DNA of 42,579 bases from JAAYBT01 sp964404395 (GTDB lineage: Bacteria; Bacillota; Clostridia; Acetivibrionales; DTU013), in NCBI GenBank assembly GCA_964404395.1, contig CAYOKA010000003.1, positions 1 to 42,579 on the forward strand, read 5' to 3'. The translations under genes and the position numbers were made by a program. Positions within the stretch are counted from its first letter, which is position 1, and each line of letters begins with the position of its first letter. Under the pieces are notes generated by a model. It saw only the letters and a list, made by a program, of their open reading frames with translations. It searched no databases and was not told the DNA's origin. This document shows, piece after piece, positions 25,310 through 33,879 of this stretch.

Positions 25310-26968
25310 ATGAAAAGTGACACTGTAAAAAAAGGTATTGAAAGAGCTCCTCACAGAGCACTTTTTAAGGCTATGGGATATACAGATGAGGAGATAAAAA
25401 GGCCACTTATCGGAGTGGTTAATTCGAAGAACGAGATAGTACCGGGACATGTACACCTTGATAATATTGCAGATTCAGTCAAGGCGGGGATAAGAATGGC
25501 AGGAGGTACACCGGTGGAATTCGGAGCCATTGGTATTTGCGATGGCATAGCAATGGGCCATGAGGGTATGAAATACTCGCTGGCTTCCAGAGAGCTAATT
25601 GCTGATTCCTGCGAGGCTATGGGGCGTGCCCACAGCTTTGACGGCATGGTTTTTATCCCCAACTGCGACAAGATAGTTCCCGGAATGCTAATGGCTGCCG
25701 CCAGAGTGAACGTGCCTTCGATAGTAATCAGCGGAGGGCCTATGCTTTCGCTGAAACGTAAGGGAAAGCAGTTGGACCTAAACAGCGTTTTTGAGGCTGT
25801 TGGAGCTTATAAAGCGGGAATGATGACTCAGGAGGATGTCGCGGAATATGAGGATCATGCATGTCCCGGTTGTGGATCGTGTTCGGGCATGTTCACGGCA
25901 AATTCCATGAATTGTCTCACAGAGGTACTGGGAATGGGGCTTCCCGGCAATGGTACTATTCCTGCGGTGTATGCAGAAAGAATAAGACTGGCCAAGCAGG
26001 CCGGAATGAAAGTCATGGAACTGGTGGATAAGGACATAAGGCCTTCGGACATACTTACGCAAGAGGCCTTTGAAAATGCATTAACTGTGGATATGGCGCT
26101 GGGTTGTTCGACTAATTCGGTTTTACATCTACCTGCGATTGCTCACGAATTAGGGATTGCCATTGACCTGGATATTATTAATCAGATTAGCGGCAGAGTA
26201 CCAAACCTTTGTAAGCTTGCTCCGGCAGGTGACCATCATGTGCAGAATCTTTATGCTGCAGGCGGGGTCCAGGCTGTAATGAAGGAACTTTCAACAAAGG
26301 GCTTTTTGTATCTCGAGCTTATGACCGTCACAGGTAAAACTGTGGCAGAAAATATTCGCAAGGCTGAGGTTGCGGACAGAAATGTTATTAGAAGCATCGA
26401 GAACCCCTACAGCTCTACTGGTGGCATAGCAGTCCTCAGAGGCAACATTGCTCCTGATGGAGCGGTTGTTAAGCGCTCTGCTGTTGCTGAGGAGATGCTT
26501 GTGCACAGAGGGCCTGCCAGAGTGTTCGATTCTGAAGAGACTGCAATAGAAGCAATTTATGATGGGGACATTGAAAAGGGTGACGTAATCATAATCCGCT
26601 ATGAAGGTCCAAAGGGCGGCCCGGGGATGAGGGAAATGCTGGGTCCGACGTCGGCAATAGCCGGTATGGGACTGGACAGGGATGTTGCGCTGATAACGGA
26701 TGGTAGGTTTTCAGGTGCATCCAGGGGAGCAAGTATAGGACATGTTTCGCCTGAGGCCATGGAGGGCGGCATGATTGCGGCAGTGCAGGAGGGCGACATT
26801 ATAGATATAAATATTCCCAAGGGCACTCTGAATGCAGATGTGGCTGAGGAGGAGCTTAAAAGCAGAATGGCCTCGTGGAAGGCTCCCCGGGCCAGGAACA
26901 CAACGGGTTATCTGGGTAGGTATACAAGGCTGGTAACGTCAGCTAGTACAGGAGCGGTGCTGAAGTAG
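25310..26968 (+). CDS. ilvD: Dihydroxy-acid dehydratase
   Basis: IlvD is an iron-sulfur dehydratase that converts dihydroxyisovalerate and dihydroxymethylvalerate to the keto acids of valine and isoleucine. The 552-residue protein has all family hallmarks: GICDGIAMGHEGMKYSL near residue 75, FIPNCDKIVPGM (cluster cysteine 119), ACPGCGSCSGMFTANSMNCL near residue 184 with the other cluster cysteines, and GRFSGASRGASIGHVSPEA near residue 465. The start is ATG 25310 after AAAGGTAGG. The acetolactate synthase gene follows 64 bp downstream. ilvC and ilvN are not in this window. Confidence 0.96.
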   Translation: MKSDTVKKGIERAPHRALFKAMGYTDEEIKRPLIGVVNSKNEIVPGHVHLDNIADSVKAGIRMAGGTPVEFGAIGICDGIAMGHEGMKYSLASRELIADSCEAMGRAHSFDGMVFIPNCDKIVPGMLMAAARVNVPSIVISGGPMLSLKRKGKQLDLNSVFEAVGAYKAGMMTQEDVAEYEDHACPGCGSCSGMFTANSMNCLTEVLGMGLPGNGTIPAVYAERIRLAKQAGMKVMELVDKDIRPSDILTQEAFENALTVDMALGCSTNSVLHLPAIAHELGIAIDLDIINQISGRVPNLCKLAPAGDHHVQNLYAAGGVQAVMKELSTKGFLYLELMTVTGKTVAENIRKAEVADRNVIRSIENPYSSTGGIAVLRGNIAPDGAVVKRSAVAEEMLVHRGPARVFDSEETAIEAIYDGDIEKGDVIIIRYEGPKGGPGMREMLGPTSAIAGMGLDRDVALITDGRFSGASRGASIGHVSPEAMEGGMIAAVQEGDIIDINIPKGTLNADVAEEELKSRMASWKAPRARNTTGYLGRYTRLVTSASTGAVLK

Positions 26969-27032
26969 AAATAGCGGCGCCCTTTTGCCGATTTTTGGCG
27001 GACAAAACCGACTATATGAATGGGGGTTTAAA

Positions 27033-28700
27033 ATGAAATTGACAGGAGCACAGATACTGATAGAGTGCTTAAAGGAACAAGGGATTGACACCGTCTTCGG
27101 ATTTCCCGGAGGTGCTGTTCTCAATATATATGATGCCTTATATAAGGCTCAAAATGAAATCAGGCATATTCTTACATCCCATGAACAGGGCGCATCCCAT
27201 GCGGCAGATGGATATTCTCGTGCTACTGGGAAAACAGGAGTATGCATAGCCACCTCTGGCCCCGGTGCAACCAACCTGGTTACAGGTATCGCAACAGCTT
27301 ATATGGACTCCGTACCAATGGTGGCTATTACAGGGCAGGTGCCTACTGCTCTTTTAGGGAAGGACTCTTTTCAAGAGGTTGACATCACAGGAATAACGAT
27401 GCCTGTGACTAAACATAATTATATTGTAAAGGACATAGAGAAATTAGCGGATATTGTCCGCGATGCGTTCAGGATAGCCGCAAGCGGGCGTCCCGGGCCG
27501 GTGTTGATCGACATTTGCAAGGATGTGACTGCAGCGGTTGCTGAATATGAGCCTAATAAGGCGGAGCCAATTGAATATATTCCCATTGGCGTAACAGATG
27601 CTGAGCTGGACGAGGCGGCAGAAGTAATTAATTGTGCGAAGCGGCCGATAATCATGGCTGGCGGTGGAGTCTCAATAGCGGGGGCAGATGCGCAAATGCT
27701 TGCCTTGGCGCAGAAAGCAAAGATACCCGTTATGACCACACTGATGGGGCTGGGGTCATTCCCCGGAACTCATGAGCTCTATACGGGCCTTGTGGGTATG
27801 CATGGCTCCAAAACATCAAATTTGGCGGCTTCTGAAGCAGATTTGTTCTTCGCTATTGGTGCAAGATTCAGTGACAGGGTGGTTAGCAACGTTAAGAAAT
27901 TCGCTCCGAATGCGAAAATTATGCACATTGACATAGATCCTGCCGAGATTGGTAAGAATGTCAAGGTGCATTACCCCTTGATTGGAAATATGAAGGAAAT
28001 ACTGAGCGAGCTTACAGATAGAATCGAGGATTGTGGAAAGACTGCCTGGAATGCTAAAATAGATAAATGGAAGGCGCAATATCCTTTGAAATATGATAAT
28101 GGCGGCTCTCTGAAACCTCACTATATTATCGAAAGGCTTTATGAACTGACGGGTGGAGATGCGCTGATTACCACCGAGGTAGGGCAAAACCAGATTTGGG
28201 CGGCACAGTTTTACAAGTATACAAAGCCAAGGCAGTTTTTATCCTCCGGTGGTTTGGGCACAATGGGCTATGGCCTTGGCGCCTGCATAGGAGCGCAGAT
28301 TGGCAGGCCGGAGAAGAAAGTGATTAATGTAGCAGGAGACGGGAGCTTCAGGATGAATTGTACTGAGCTTGCGACTGCGGTGGAGTATAAGCTGCCCATT
28401 ATCGTTGCCATACTGAACAACCATGTGTTGGGAATGGTCAGACAATGGCAGACACTGTTCTACGATAAAAGATATTCCAGTACGACGATTGACAGAGCTA
28501 CCGATTTTGTGGCGCTGGCCGAAGCCTTTGGAGCGATTGGAATCTCTGTAAAATCCACCGATCAGGTGGATGAGGCACTAAAAAAGGCCTTGGCATCAAC
28601 TGACAGACCCGTGTTGATTAATTTCGAAATTGACAGGGATGATATGGTTTTTCCTATCGTTCCGCCCGGTGCCCCCATCGAAGAACTTATTGATGAATAG
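27033..28700 (+). CDS. ilvB: Acetolactate synthase, large (catalytic) subunit
   Basis: A ThDP-dependent enzyme that joins two pyruvates, or pyruvate and 2-oxobutyrate, at the start of valine and isoleucine synthesis. In the 555-residue chain the catalytic glutamate is in TSHEQGASHAADGY (E51). VFGFPGGAVLNIYDALY precedes it, the FAD-region GARFSDRV is central, and the ThDP/Mg motif GDGSFRMNCTELATA begins near residue 435, with NNHVLGMVRQWQ behind it. The ATG at 27033 follows TGGGGG; an upstream in-frame ATG at 26985 gives a non-family extension. The regulatory subunit gene ilvN does not follow, so feedback control must come from a distant gene or be absent. Confidence 0.95.
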   Translation: MKLTGAQILIECLKEQGIDTVFGFPGGAVLNIYDALYKAQNEIRHILTSHEQGASHAADGYSRATGKTGVCIATSGPGATNLVTGIATAYMDSVPMVAITGQVPTALLGKDSFQEVDITGITMPVTKHNYIVKDIEKLADIVRDAFRIAASGRPGPVLIDICKDVTAAVAEYEPNKAEPIEYIPIGVTDAELDEAAEVINCAKRPIIMAGGGVSIAGADAQMLALAQKAKIPVMTTLMGLGSFPGTHELYTGLVGMHGSKTSNLAASEADLFFAIGARFSDRVVSNVKKFAPNAKIMHIDIDPAEIGKNVKVHYPLIGNMKEILSELTDRIEDCGKTAWNAKIDKWKAQYPLKYDNGGSLKPHYIIERLYELTGGDALITTEVGQNQIWAAQFYKYTKPRQFLSSGGLGTMGYGLGACIGAQIGRPEKKVINVAGDGSFRMNCTELATAVEYKLPIIVAILNNHVLGMVRQWQTLFYDKRYSSTTIDRATDFVALAEAFGAIGISVKSTDQVDEALKKALASTDRPVLINFEIDRDDMVFPIVPPGAPIEELIDE

Positions 28701-28897
28701 GTGTGGTGGGGAGGCATGGTTGCAGAATTCAGAGGGATAGGCAAATACCGGTAGCAGATTCCGTCGCAAAACAGGCTGTTAGAATCGTGGTTCGCTGAAA
28801 TGCGGTGCCTACCCATTTTATCTGCGATGCCGTCAATAGGTGTTTAAAAAGCTTCGCTATGTACTCGTTGAAAAAAGTAAAAATGTACAAGACATGC
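28701..28897. other. Intergenic stretch after ilvB without recognised features
   Basis: About 200 bp between the ilvB stop and the promoter of the GntR-family gene. I see no gene and no canonical terminator hairpin with a T-run in it. Confidence 0.4.
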
Positions 28898-28926
28898 TTG
28901 ACACGCTTATATAATTATTATATTAT
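28898..28926 (+). promoter_or_regulatory. Promoter of the GntR/transketolase operon
   Basis: TTGACA (28898-28903) and TATTAT (28921-28926) are exactly 17 bp apart. The predicted start near 28933 lies just before a 25-bp palindromic operator, so bound repressor would block initiation or early elongation. Confidence 0.85.
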
Positions 28927-28937
28927 TATGATATAAG

Positions 28938-28962
28938 CTGTATGATGTATTACATCATACAG
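28938..28962. promoter_or_regulatory. 25-bp perfect palindrome, probable GntR-family operator
   Basis: CTGTATGATGTA (28938-28949) and TACATCATACAG (28951-28962) are perfectly complementary around one central T. The site sits between promoter and the regulator's ribosome site, the classic position for autoregulation by the FadR/GntR protein encoded next. As RNA it could also fold into a leader hairpin. Confidence 0.8.
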
Positions 28963-28975
28963 GGCGAGGTATAAA

Positions 28976-29686
28976 ATGGCGATTACAGCGATTGAGAAGA
29001 AAAGTGTAAGTGATGAAGTCTTTGGACAGATGAAGAATAATATTGTGTCGGGTGAATGGGCTCCCGGGACGAGGATACCCGGTGAGCTTGAGCTTGCGGA
29101 GCTTTTTCAGGTGAGCAGAGTTTCCGTCAGAGACGCAATACACCGCCTTGTGGGAATGGGTGTTTTAGCAATAAGAAGGGGCGAGGGGACCTTTGTTTCC
29201 GAAATTCTACCCAGTGACTACTTTGATACGTTACTTCCCATATTAATGATTGAGAGACCAAATGTAATCGAGATGCTTGAATTCAGAAACATAATCGAGG
29301 TCGAAAGTGCCAGGCTGGTAGCTATAAGAGCTGACGAGAAAGATATTGAACGGATGGCAGGTATTATAGAGAAAATGGAGAACAGCCGGGGTGATAAGGA
29401 GTTATTTTCAGCTAATGATTTAAATTTCCATTATTCTATGGCAATTGCTACTCATAATAGCGTTATTATTAAAGTGAATGCTATACTATCCGACATGTTG
29501 AAGAAATCCATGGAAGAAATTGTTGGCTTAACAGGTTATGAGGGCGGCATATATTATCATAAAAAAATTCTTGATGCGGTTAGAAATAAGGATAGCGAAT
29601 TATCTGCCTCTCTTATGAAGGAACACATCGATACTACCATGGTAAAAATGAAAAAAGGTAGTAAAGGACAAAAGCCAATTAAGTAA
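28976..29686 (+). CDS. FadR-subfamily GntR transcriptional regulator
   Basis: A 236-residue repressor-type regulator. Residues 10-75 are the GntR winged helix-turn-helix, with the recognition helix in VSRVSVRDAIHRLVGMGVL and the wing RRGEGTFV. From about residue 95 to 225 is an all-alpha FCD ligand domain with the metal-binding set D148, H152, H195 and H217 intact, so the ligand is probably a carboxylate bound at a metal. The start is ATG 28976 after GGCGAGGT. It is the first gene of an operon with the split transketolase and two dehydrogenases, and it likely controls the cassette by binding the palindrome in its own leader. The ligand is unknown, probably a sugar acid or related intermediate. 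Confidence 0.93.
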   Translation: MAITAIEKKSVSDEVFGQMKNNIVSGEWAPGTRIPGELELAELFQVSRVSVRDAIHRLVGMGVLAIRRGEGTFVSEILPSDYFDTLLPILMIERPNVIEMLEFRNIIEVESARLVAIRADEKDIERMAGIIEKMENSRGDKELFSANDLNFHYSMAIATHNSVIIKVNAILSDMLKKSMEEIVGLTGYEGGIYYHKKILDAVRNKDSELSASLMKEHIDTTMVKMKKGSKGQKPIK

Positions 29687-29722
29687 TAATTTTGACCACT
29701 ATTCATTGAAAGGGTTGATTTT

Positions 29723-30538
29723 ATGAACAGTTCCATCGAAGAGCTAAGGGAAAGGGCAAGGGAACTCCGATTAAACATCGTAAAAATGGTAGGCCCGGAT
29801 AAGACAGGTCATTTTGGAGGCTCATGCTCTATTGCCGATGTTGTCGCCGTGCTTTACTTTGACAAAATGAAGCACGATCCAAAGAACCCTCATTGGGAGA
29901 ACAGGGACAGGCTTGTTTTCAGTAAAGGTCATGCGGCTATAGTGCAGTATGCGGCACTGGGGATGTGCGGCTATTTTCCGGAAGAGGAGTTGACCGGTTT
30001 GAAGAGACTTGGTTCAATGCTTCAGGGGCATCCGGATATGAGAAAGACTAAGGGTATTGAGGCAAATACCGGTTCCTTGGGACAAGGTTTGTCGATTTCA
30101 TGTGGTATTGCGGCAGGAGCCCGGCTGGATAAAAAAGCCTACAGAGTATATTGCATAATAGGCGATGGCGAAATAAACGAAGGCCAAATCTGGGAAGCAG
30201 CCATGTCAGCATCTAATTTTAAGCTCGATAACCTGACTGTAATTTTGGATCGTAACAGGTTGCAAGCTACAGGAGCGATAGTTGATCGCTTCGACACAAA
30301 TCCTCTGAAAGAAAAGTGGGAAGCATTCAACTGGAGTGTTATTGAAATTGACGGACATGATATCGAACAAATAGCAGATGCACTGGATGAGGCAGAAAAG
30401 GTCAAAGGAAAACCTACCATTATCATAGCAAATACGATAAAGGGAAAGGGAATAAAAATCGCAGAAAACAATGCTTCGTTTCATAATGGTTCTATGACGC
30501 AGGAACAATATCAGCAGGCTTGCAAGTGCTTAATGTAA
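29723..30538 (+). CDS. Transketolase, N-terminal subunit
   Basis: This is the ThDP-binding half of a split transketolase. The 271-residue chain has the N-terminal GHFGGSCSIADVVAVLYF, FSKGHAAIVQYAAL, the segment GHPDMRKTKGIEANTGSLGQG and the ThDP motif GDGEINEGQIWEAAMSAS near residues 147-164, followed by a helix with LDRNRLQATG. The partner half is encoded 13 bp downstream. Split transketolases occur both in pentose metabolism and in dedicated catabolic operons for unusual sugars; the neighbours here favour the second. The start is ATG 29723 after AAAGGG. Confidence 0.93.
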   Translation: MNSSIEELRERARELRLNIVKMVGPDKTGHFGGSCSIADVVAVLYFDKMKHDPKNPHWENRDRLVFSKGHAAIVQYAALGMCGYFPEEELTGLKRLGSMLQGHPDMRKTKGIEANTGSLGQGLSISCGIAAGARLDKKAYRVYCIIGDGEINEGQIWEAAMSASNFKLDNLTVILDRNRLQATGAIVDRFDTNPLKEKWEAFNWSVIEIDGHDIEQIADALDEAEKVKGKPTIIIANTIKGKGIKIAENNASFHNGSMTQEQYQQACKCLM

Positions 30539-30551
30539 AGGAGCTGTGGAT

Positions 30552-31523
30552 ATGGCAATGGATAATACAGGGAACAATAATAAACTAAAGGTGAAGCTCA
30601 GCAATCAGAGAAAGGTATACGGAGAAACCCTGATTGAACTGGGTAAGGAAAACAAGGATATAGTTGTACTGGAGGCCGATTTGGGTAAGTCGACCATGAC
30701 ACATGCGTTCCAGCAGGTTTTTCCCGAGCGATATTTTGAAATGGGTATAGCCGAAGCAAATATGATTTCATTTGCAGCAGGGCTTTCACTGACAGGGAAA
30801 ATACCGTTTGCAAACAGTTTTGCGGTTTTTGCGTCAGGACGTGCCTATGATCAGATACGTCAAAGTATTGCCACAGCAAAGCTGAATGTAAAGATTGTAG
30901 GATCCAGCGCTGGTTTGTCCGACTTTGGTGATGGAGCAACCCATCAGTCTGTGGAGGACATCACAATCATGAGAGCTATCCCGAATATGACGGTAATTGC
31001 ACCATGCGATGCTATTGAAACTAAAAAGGTTATAAGGGCGATTGCGGAATATGACGGACCGGTATATGTAAGGACTATAAGAAGCGATATACCTGAAGTT
31101 TTCCCGGAAGATCAGGAGTTTAAAATCGGAAAGCCCAATGTAATAAAGGAAGGTAAGGATATTACGATATTCGCGATCGGCATCATGGTCTCAATGGCCC
31201 TGAAAGCAGCTGAGACTCTTGAAAAGGAAGGCGTTTCAGTAAGGGTAGTCAATGCAAGCACGCTCAAGCCAATAGATGAAAAGGCAATAATTGATTTGAC
31301 TGTCGGCATGAAGGGTGTGGTGACGGCTGAAGAGCATAGTTGTATCGGTGGACTGGCAAGCACCATCACATACATTTTACGCGGGGGAGCAGTTCCCATA
31401 GAGGCCGTAGCAATACAGGACGAATTTGGGCAGTCGGCATATAGCCATGATGAATTACTGGTGCATTATGGTCTCACAGATAATGAGATTGTCAAAAAAG
31501 TCAGGAAAATATTAAACAGATAG
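30552..31523 (+). CDS. Transketolase, C-terminal subunit
   Basis: This is the pyrimidine-binding and C-terminal half of the split transketolase, 323 residues. FEMGIAEANMISFAAGLSLTG carries the catalytic glutamate that activates ThDP. FANSFAVFASGRAYDQIRQ and GLSDFGDGATHQSVEDITIMR are typical transketolase/DXS-like blocks, and the last 120 residues form the transketolase C domain (ITIFAIGIMVSMALKAAETL onward). The ATG at 30552 is chosen because AAGGAG (30538-30543) is 8 nt away; an in-frame GTG at 30546 is too close. It functions with the product of the gene at 29723-30538 as a two-subunit enzyme. Confidence 0.93.
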   Translation: MAMDNTGNNNKLKVKLSNQRKVYGETLIELGKENKDIVVLEADLGKSTMTHAFQQVFPERYFEMGIAEANMISFAAGLSLTGKIPFANSFAVFASGRAYDQIRQSIATAKLNVKIVGSSAGLSDFGDGATHQSVEDITIMRAIPNMTVIAPCDAIETKKVIRAIAEYDGPVYVRTIRSDIPEVFPEDQEFKIGKPNVIKEGKDITIFAIGIMVSMALKAAETLEKEGVSVRVVNASTLKPIDEKAIIDLTVGMKGVVTAEEHSCIGGLASTITYILRGGAVPIEAVAIQDEFGQSAYSHDELLVHYGLTDNEIVKKVRKILNR

Positions 31524-31535
31524 GTGTGAACCATT

Positions 31536-32585
31536 ATGGAAATGATGAAAGCGGTAGTCAAATATGAAAACGTTGCCGGTGCAACGGAAATCCGCCAGGT
31601 GCCTGTCCCGGAAATCGGACCTGATGATGTACTGGTAAGAACCGCTTATATAGGAGTTTGCGGTACAGATCCGCAAATGCATAAGAATCAGACATCTATA
31701 AAATTGCAGGTGCCCTTGATATTTGGGCATGAGTTTGCAGGCACAATAGAGAAAACAGGAAGTAATGTGAAGAATTATAAGCCGGGTGACAGGGTGACGG
31801 CTGAAACACACTTTGACTATTGTGGGGAATGTGAATTATGTCGCACCAATAATTACCATATCTGCAAAGAGCGCAGAGGCTATGGGTTCCAGGCCGACGG
31901 CGCATTTGCGAAGTTTGTTAAGGTGCCTTCAAGGATACTTCATAGAGTGCCCGATAGTGTATCGCTTAAAGAGGCGTCGTTAATCGAGCCGCTGTGTGTT
32001 GCATATAAGGCTGTTGTATCCAATAGTAATGTAAAACCCGGAGACACTGTGGTCGTTATAGGTCCCGGACCGATTGGGATGTTGTGCATCAAGATGGCTC
32101 AGCTTTGCGGTGCCAGTGAAATAATTGCAGTAGGCATTGACGGGGATGAGAATCGTTTGCATATGGCGCTTGAATATGGCGCTACCATGGCTTATAATTC
32201 AAATAAGGATGATGTATCTGTAGCCGTAAAATCGCTGGGCGATGGCTATGGTCCTGATCTTGTTATTGACACCGCAGGTACAGCAGCTACGTTGGCGTTA
32301 TCGATGGACATTGTGCGCCCGGCCGGTCAGATAACGAAAATAGGTTGGGGACCTGCTCCGGTAGGGATTTCACTGGATCCCATCATTGCAAAATCGATTA
32401 CACTCAAGGGTCACTTCAGTCATACATGGGATGTCTGGGAAAAATGCCTGGTGCTGCTTTCAAAAGGGCAGGTCGATCTAAAGCCTCTTATTACGCATGA
32501 AATGCCCATTGATCAGTGGGAAAAGAGCTTTAAGCTTGTTGAAACAAAAGAGGCGATGAAGGTAGTGCTAACACCGATAGATTAA
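31536..32585 (+). CDS. Zinc-dependent medium-chain dehydrogenase (sorbitol/threonine dehydrogenase-like)
   Basis: A 349-residue medium-chain alcohol/polyol dehydrogenase. The catalytic zinc site is formed by the cysteine in GVCGTDPQMH and the histidine-glutamate in GHEFAGTIEKTG. The structural zinc loop CGECELCRTNNYHIC holds all four cysteines. The NAD-binding Rossmann motif is VVVIGPGPIGMLCIKMAQL near residue 171. The substrate cannot be read from the sequence; a polyol or sugar alcohol would suit an operon with transketolase. The start ATG 31536 follows AGGTGTGAA; ATGs at 31542 and 31545 are possible. It lies 12 bp after the transketolase C subunit. Confidence 0.9.
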   Translation: MEMMKAVVKYENVAGATEIRQVPVPEIGPDDVLVRTAYIGVCGTDPQMHKNQTSIKLQVPLIFGHEFAGTIEKTGSNVKNYKPGDRVTAETHFDYCGECELCRTNNYHICKERRGYGFQADGAFAKFVKVPSRILHRVPDSVSLKEASLIEPLCVAYKAVVSNSNVKPGDTVVVIGPGPIGMLCIKMAQLCGASEIIAVGIDGDENRLHMALEYGATMAYNSNKDDVSVAVKSLGDGYGPDLVIDTAGTAATLALSMDIVRPAGQITKIGWGPAPVGISLDPIIAKSITLKGHFSHTWDVWEKCLVLLSKGQVDLKPLITHEMPIDQWEKSFKLVETKEAMKVVLTPID

Positions 32586-32643
32586 TTTTTTAGTTGATTA
32601 ATAGGAGCTTTAATATAATAAAATAAGAATTGGTGGGAATTGT

Positions 32644-33534
32644 ATGTTGAGAAAAATAGGTTTTATAGGTTTGGGAATTATGGGGAAACCCATGGCTAAA
32701 AATCTGCTAAAGGCAGGATACCCGTTGATCGTATATGATATTGTAAAAGAGGCGGTAGATGAATTGGTGGCAGCAGGAGCAGAGCAGGGATGCTCGCCGA
32801 AGGATATAGCACAAAATACTGATCTCATCATTACAATGCTGCCGAATTCACCCCAGGTGAAGGATGTTGTACTGGGCAAAAACGGAATAATTGAGGGTGT
32901 CGAGTCTGGTACTATTGTTATTGATATGAGCTCGATAGCTCCTCTGGCTTCACAGGAAATTGCCGGGAAGCTGAAGGAAGCAGGAGCAGTAATGCTGGAC
33001 GCACCGGTCAGCGGGGGCGAACCGAAAGCTATCGATGGCACACTTTCTATTATGGTTGGAGGTCCCGAGGATACTTTTAAAGAAGTAGAGGATATTCTGA
33101 AGATTATGGGCAGTTCCGTCGTTTTGATGGGGGAAGTTGGAAGCGGTAACGTTACCAAGCTTGCCAACCAAATTATTGTTGCATTGAATATCGCTGCGAT
33201 GTCGGAGGCTATGGTGCTGGCAACAAAGGCAGGCGTTAATCCGGAAAAGGTCTATCAGGCCATTAGAGGGGGCCTTGCCGGGAGTACTGTTCTGGATGCA
33301 AAGGCACCTATGGTGCTTGATAGAAACTTTAAACCGGGCTTCCGCATAGAGCTGCATATAAAGGATCTCATGAATGCAATGGATACCGCACATGGCGTTG
33401 ATGTGCCCGTACCGTTGACAAGCCAAGTACTGGAGATAATGCAGGCGCTGAAGGTGGACGGTAAGGCAGGAAATGACCATGGTGGGATAATCCGGTTCTA
33501 TGAGAAGCTGGCCGGAATAGAAGTAAAAGAATAA
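32644..33534 (+). CDS. 3-hydroxyisobutyrate dehydrogenase family reductase (GarR/tartronate-semialdehyde-reductase-like)
   Basis: A 296-residue beta-hydroxyacid dehydrogenase. The N terminus KIGFIGLGIMGKPMAKNLLKAG is the NAD(P)-binding fold. The substrate-binding DAPVSGGEPKAIDGTLSIMVGG and the catalytic-lysine segment GSGNVTKLANQIIVALN (lysine near residue 171) are intact, and the helical C domain is complete. Family members reduce tartronate semialdehyde or oxidise 3-hydroxyisobutyrate, L-threonate and similar acids. Which one acts here is open; GarR-like activity is plausible in a sugar-acid pathway. The start is ATG 32644 after GGTGGG. It is the last gene of the cassette, 58 bp after the zinc dehydrogenase. 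No transporter or kinase follows. Confidence 0.9.
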   Translation: MLRKIGFIGLGIMGKPMAKNLLKAGYPLIVYDIVKEAVDELVAAGAEQGCSPKDIAQNTDLIITMLPNSPQVKDVVLGKNGIIEGVESGTIVIDMSSIAPLASQEIAGKLKEAGAVMLDAPVSGGEPKAIDGTLSIMVGGPEDTFKEVEDILKIMGSSVVLMGEVGSGNVTKLANQIIVALNIAAMSEAMVLATKAGVNPEKVYQAIRGGLAGSTVLDAKAPMVLDRNFKPGFRIELHIKDLMNAMDTAHGVDVPVPLTSQVLEIMQALKVDGKAGNDHGGIIRFYEKLAGIEVKE

Positions 33535-33568
33535 AGAGCGTTTTCAAATCAGAAATCGCCGATAATTC

Positions 33569-33597
33569 TTGACATTGAGAATATTATGTGATAAATT
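33569..33597 (+). promoter_or_regulatory. Probable promoter of the rpmG-secE-nusG operon
   Basis: TTGACA (33569-33574) and TAAATT (33592-33597) are 17 bp apart. The start would be near 33604, right at a short hairpin with a T-run (33606-33628). Confidence 0.55.
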
Positions 33598-33605
33598 GTT
33601 TATTG

Positions 33606-33628
33606 CTCCGTCGTGGAGGCCTTTTTTT
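33606..33628 (+). terminator. Short hairpin plus eight Ts upstream of rpmG
   Basis: CTCC (33606-33609) can pair with GGAG (33615-33618), then GCC and a run of eight Ts. The stem is only 4 bp. It may terminate read-through from the preceding catabolic operon or act on the rpmG leader. Confidence 0.4.
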
Positions 33629-33709
33629 TGTTATCAATTAATAGAGCTGAGAAATAGGGGAAACTAATAGGCTGAGCACCCTAAAAAGCATGGGCTGGAG
33701 GTGTCGTAA

Positions 33710-33859
33710 ATGAGAGTTAAGATTATAATGGCATGTGCGGATTGCAAGCAAAGAAATTATCATACCAAGAAGAACAGGAAAAATGATCCTGACAGGATTG
33801 AAATGAAAAAGTACTGTAGGTTCTGCAATAAACATACGGTACACAAGGAAACAAAATAA
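33710..33859 (+). CDS. rpmG: 50S ribosomal protein L33
   Basis: A 49-residue zinc-ribbon ribosomal protein of the large subunit: MRVKIIMACADCKQRNYHT, then KNDPDRIEMKKYCRFCNKH and a basic tail. Two CxxC pairs (C9/C12 and C36/C39) are present, so this is the zinc-containing (C+) form. The ATG at 33710 follows GGAGGTG with about 7 nt spacing. It is short but unmistakable, and it sits in the usual rpmG-secE-nusG order, 20 bp ahead of secE. Confidence 0.95.
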   Translation: MRVKIIMACADCKQRNYHTKKNRKNDPDRIEMKKYCRFCNKHTVHKETK

Positions 33860-33879
33860 AGTAGCGGAGGTGCACAAGG

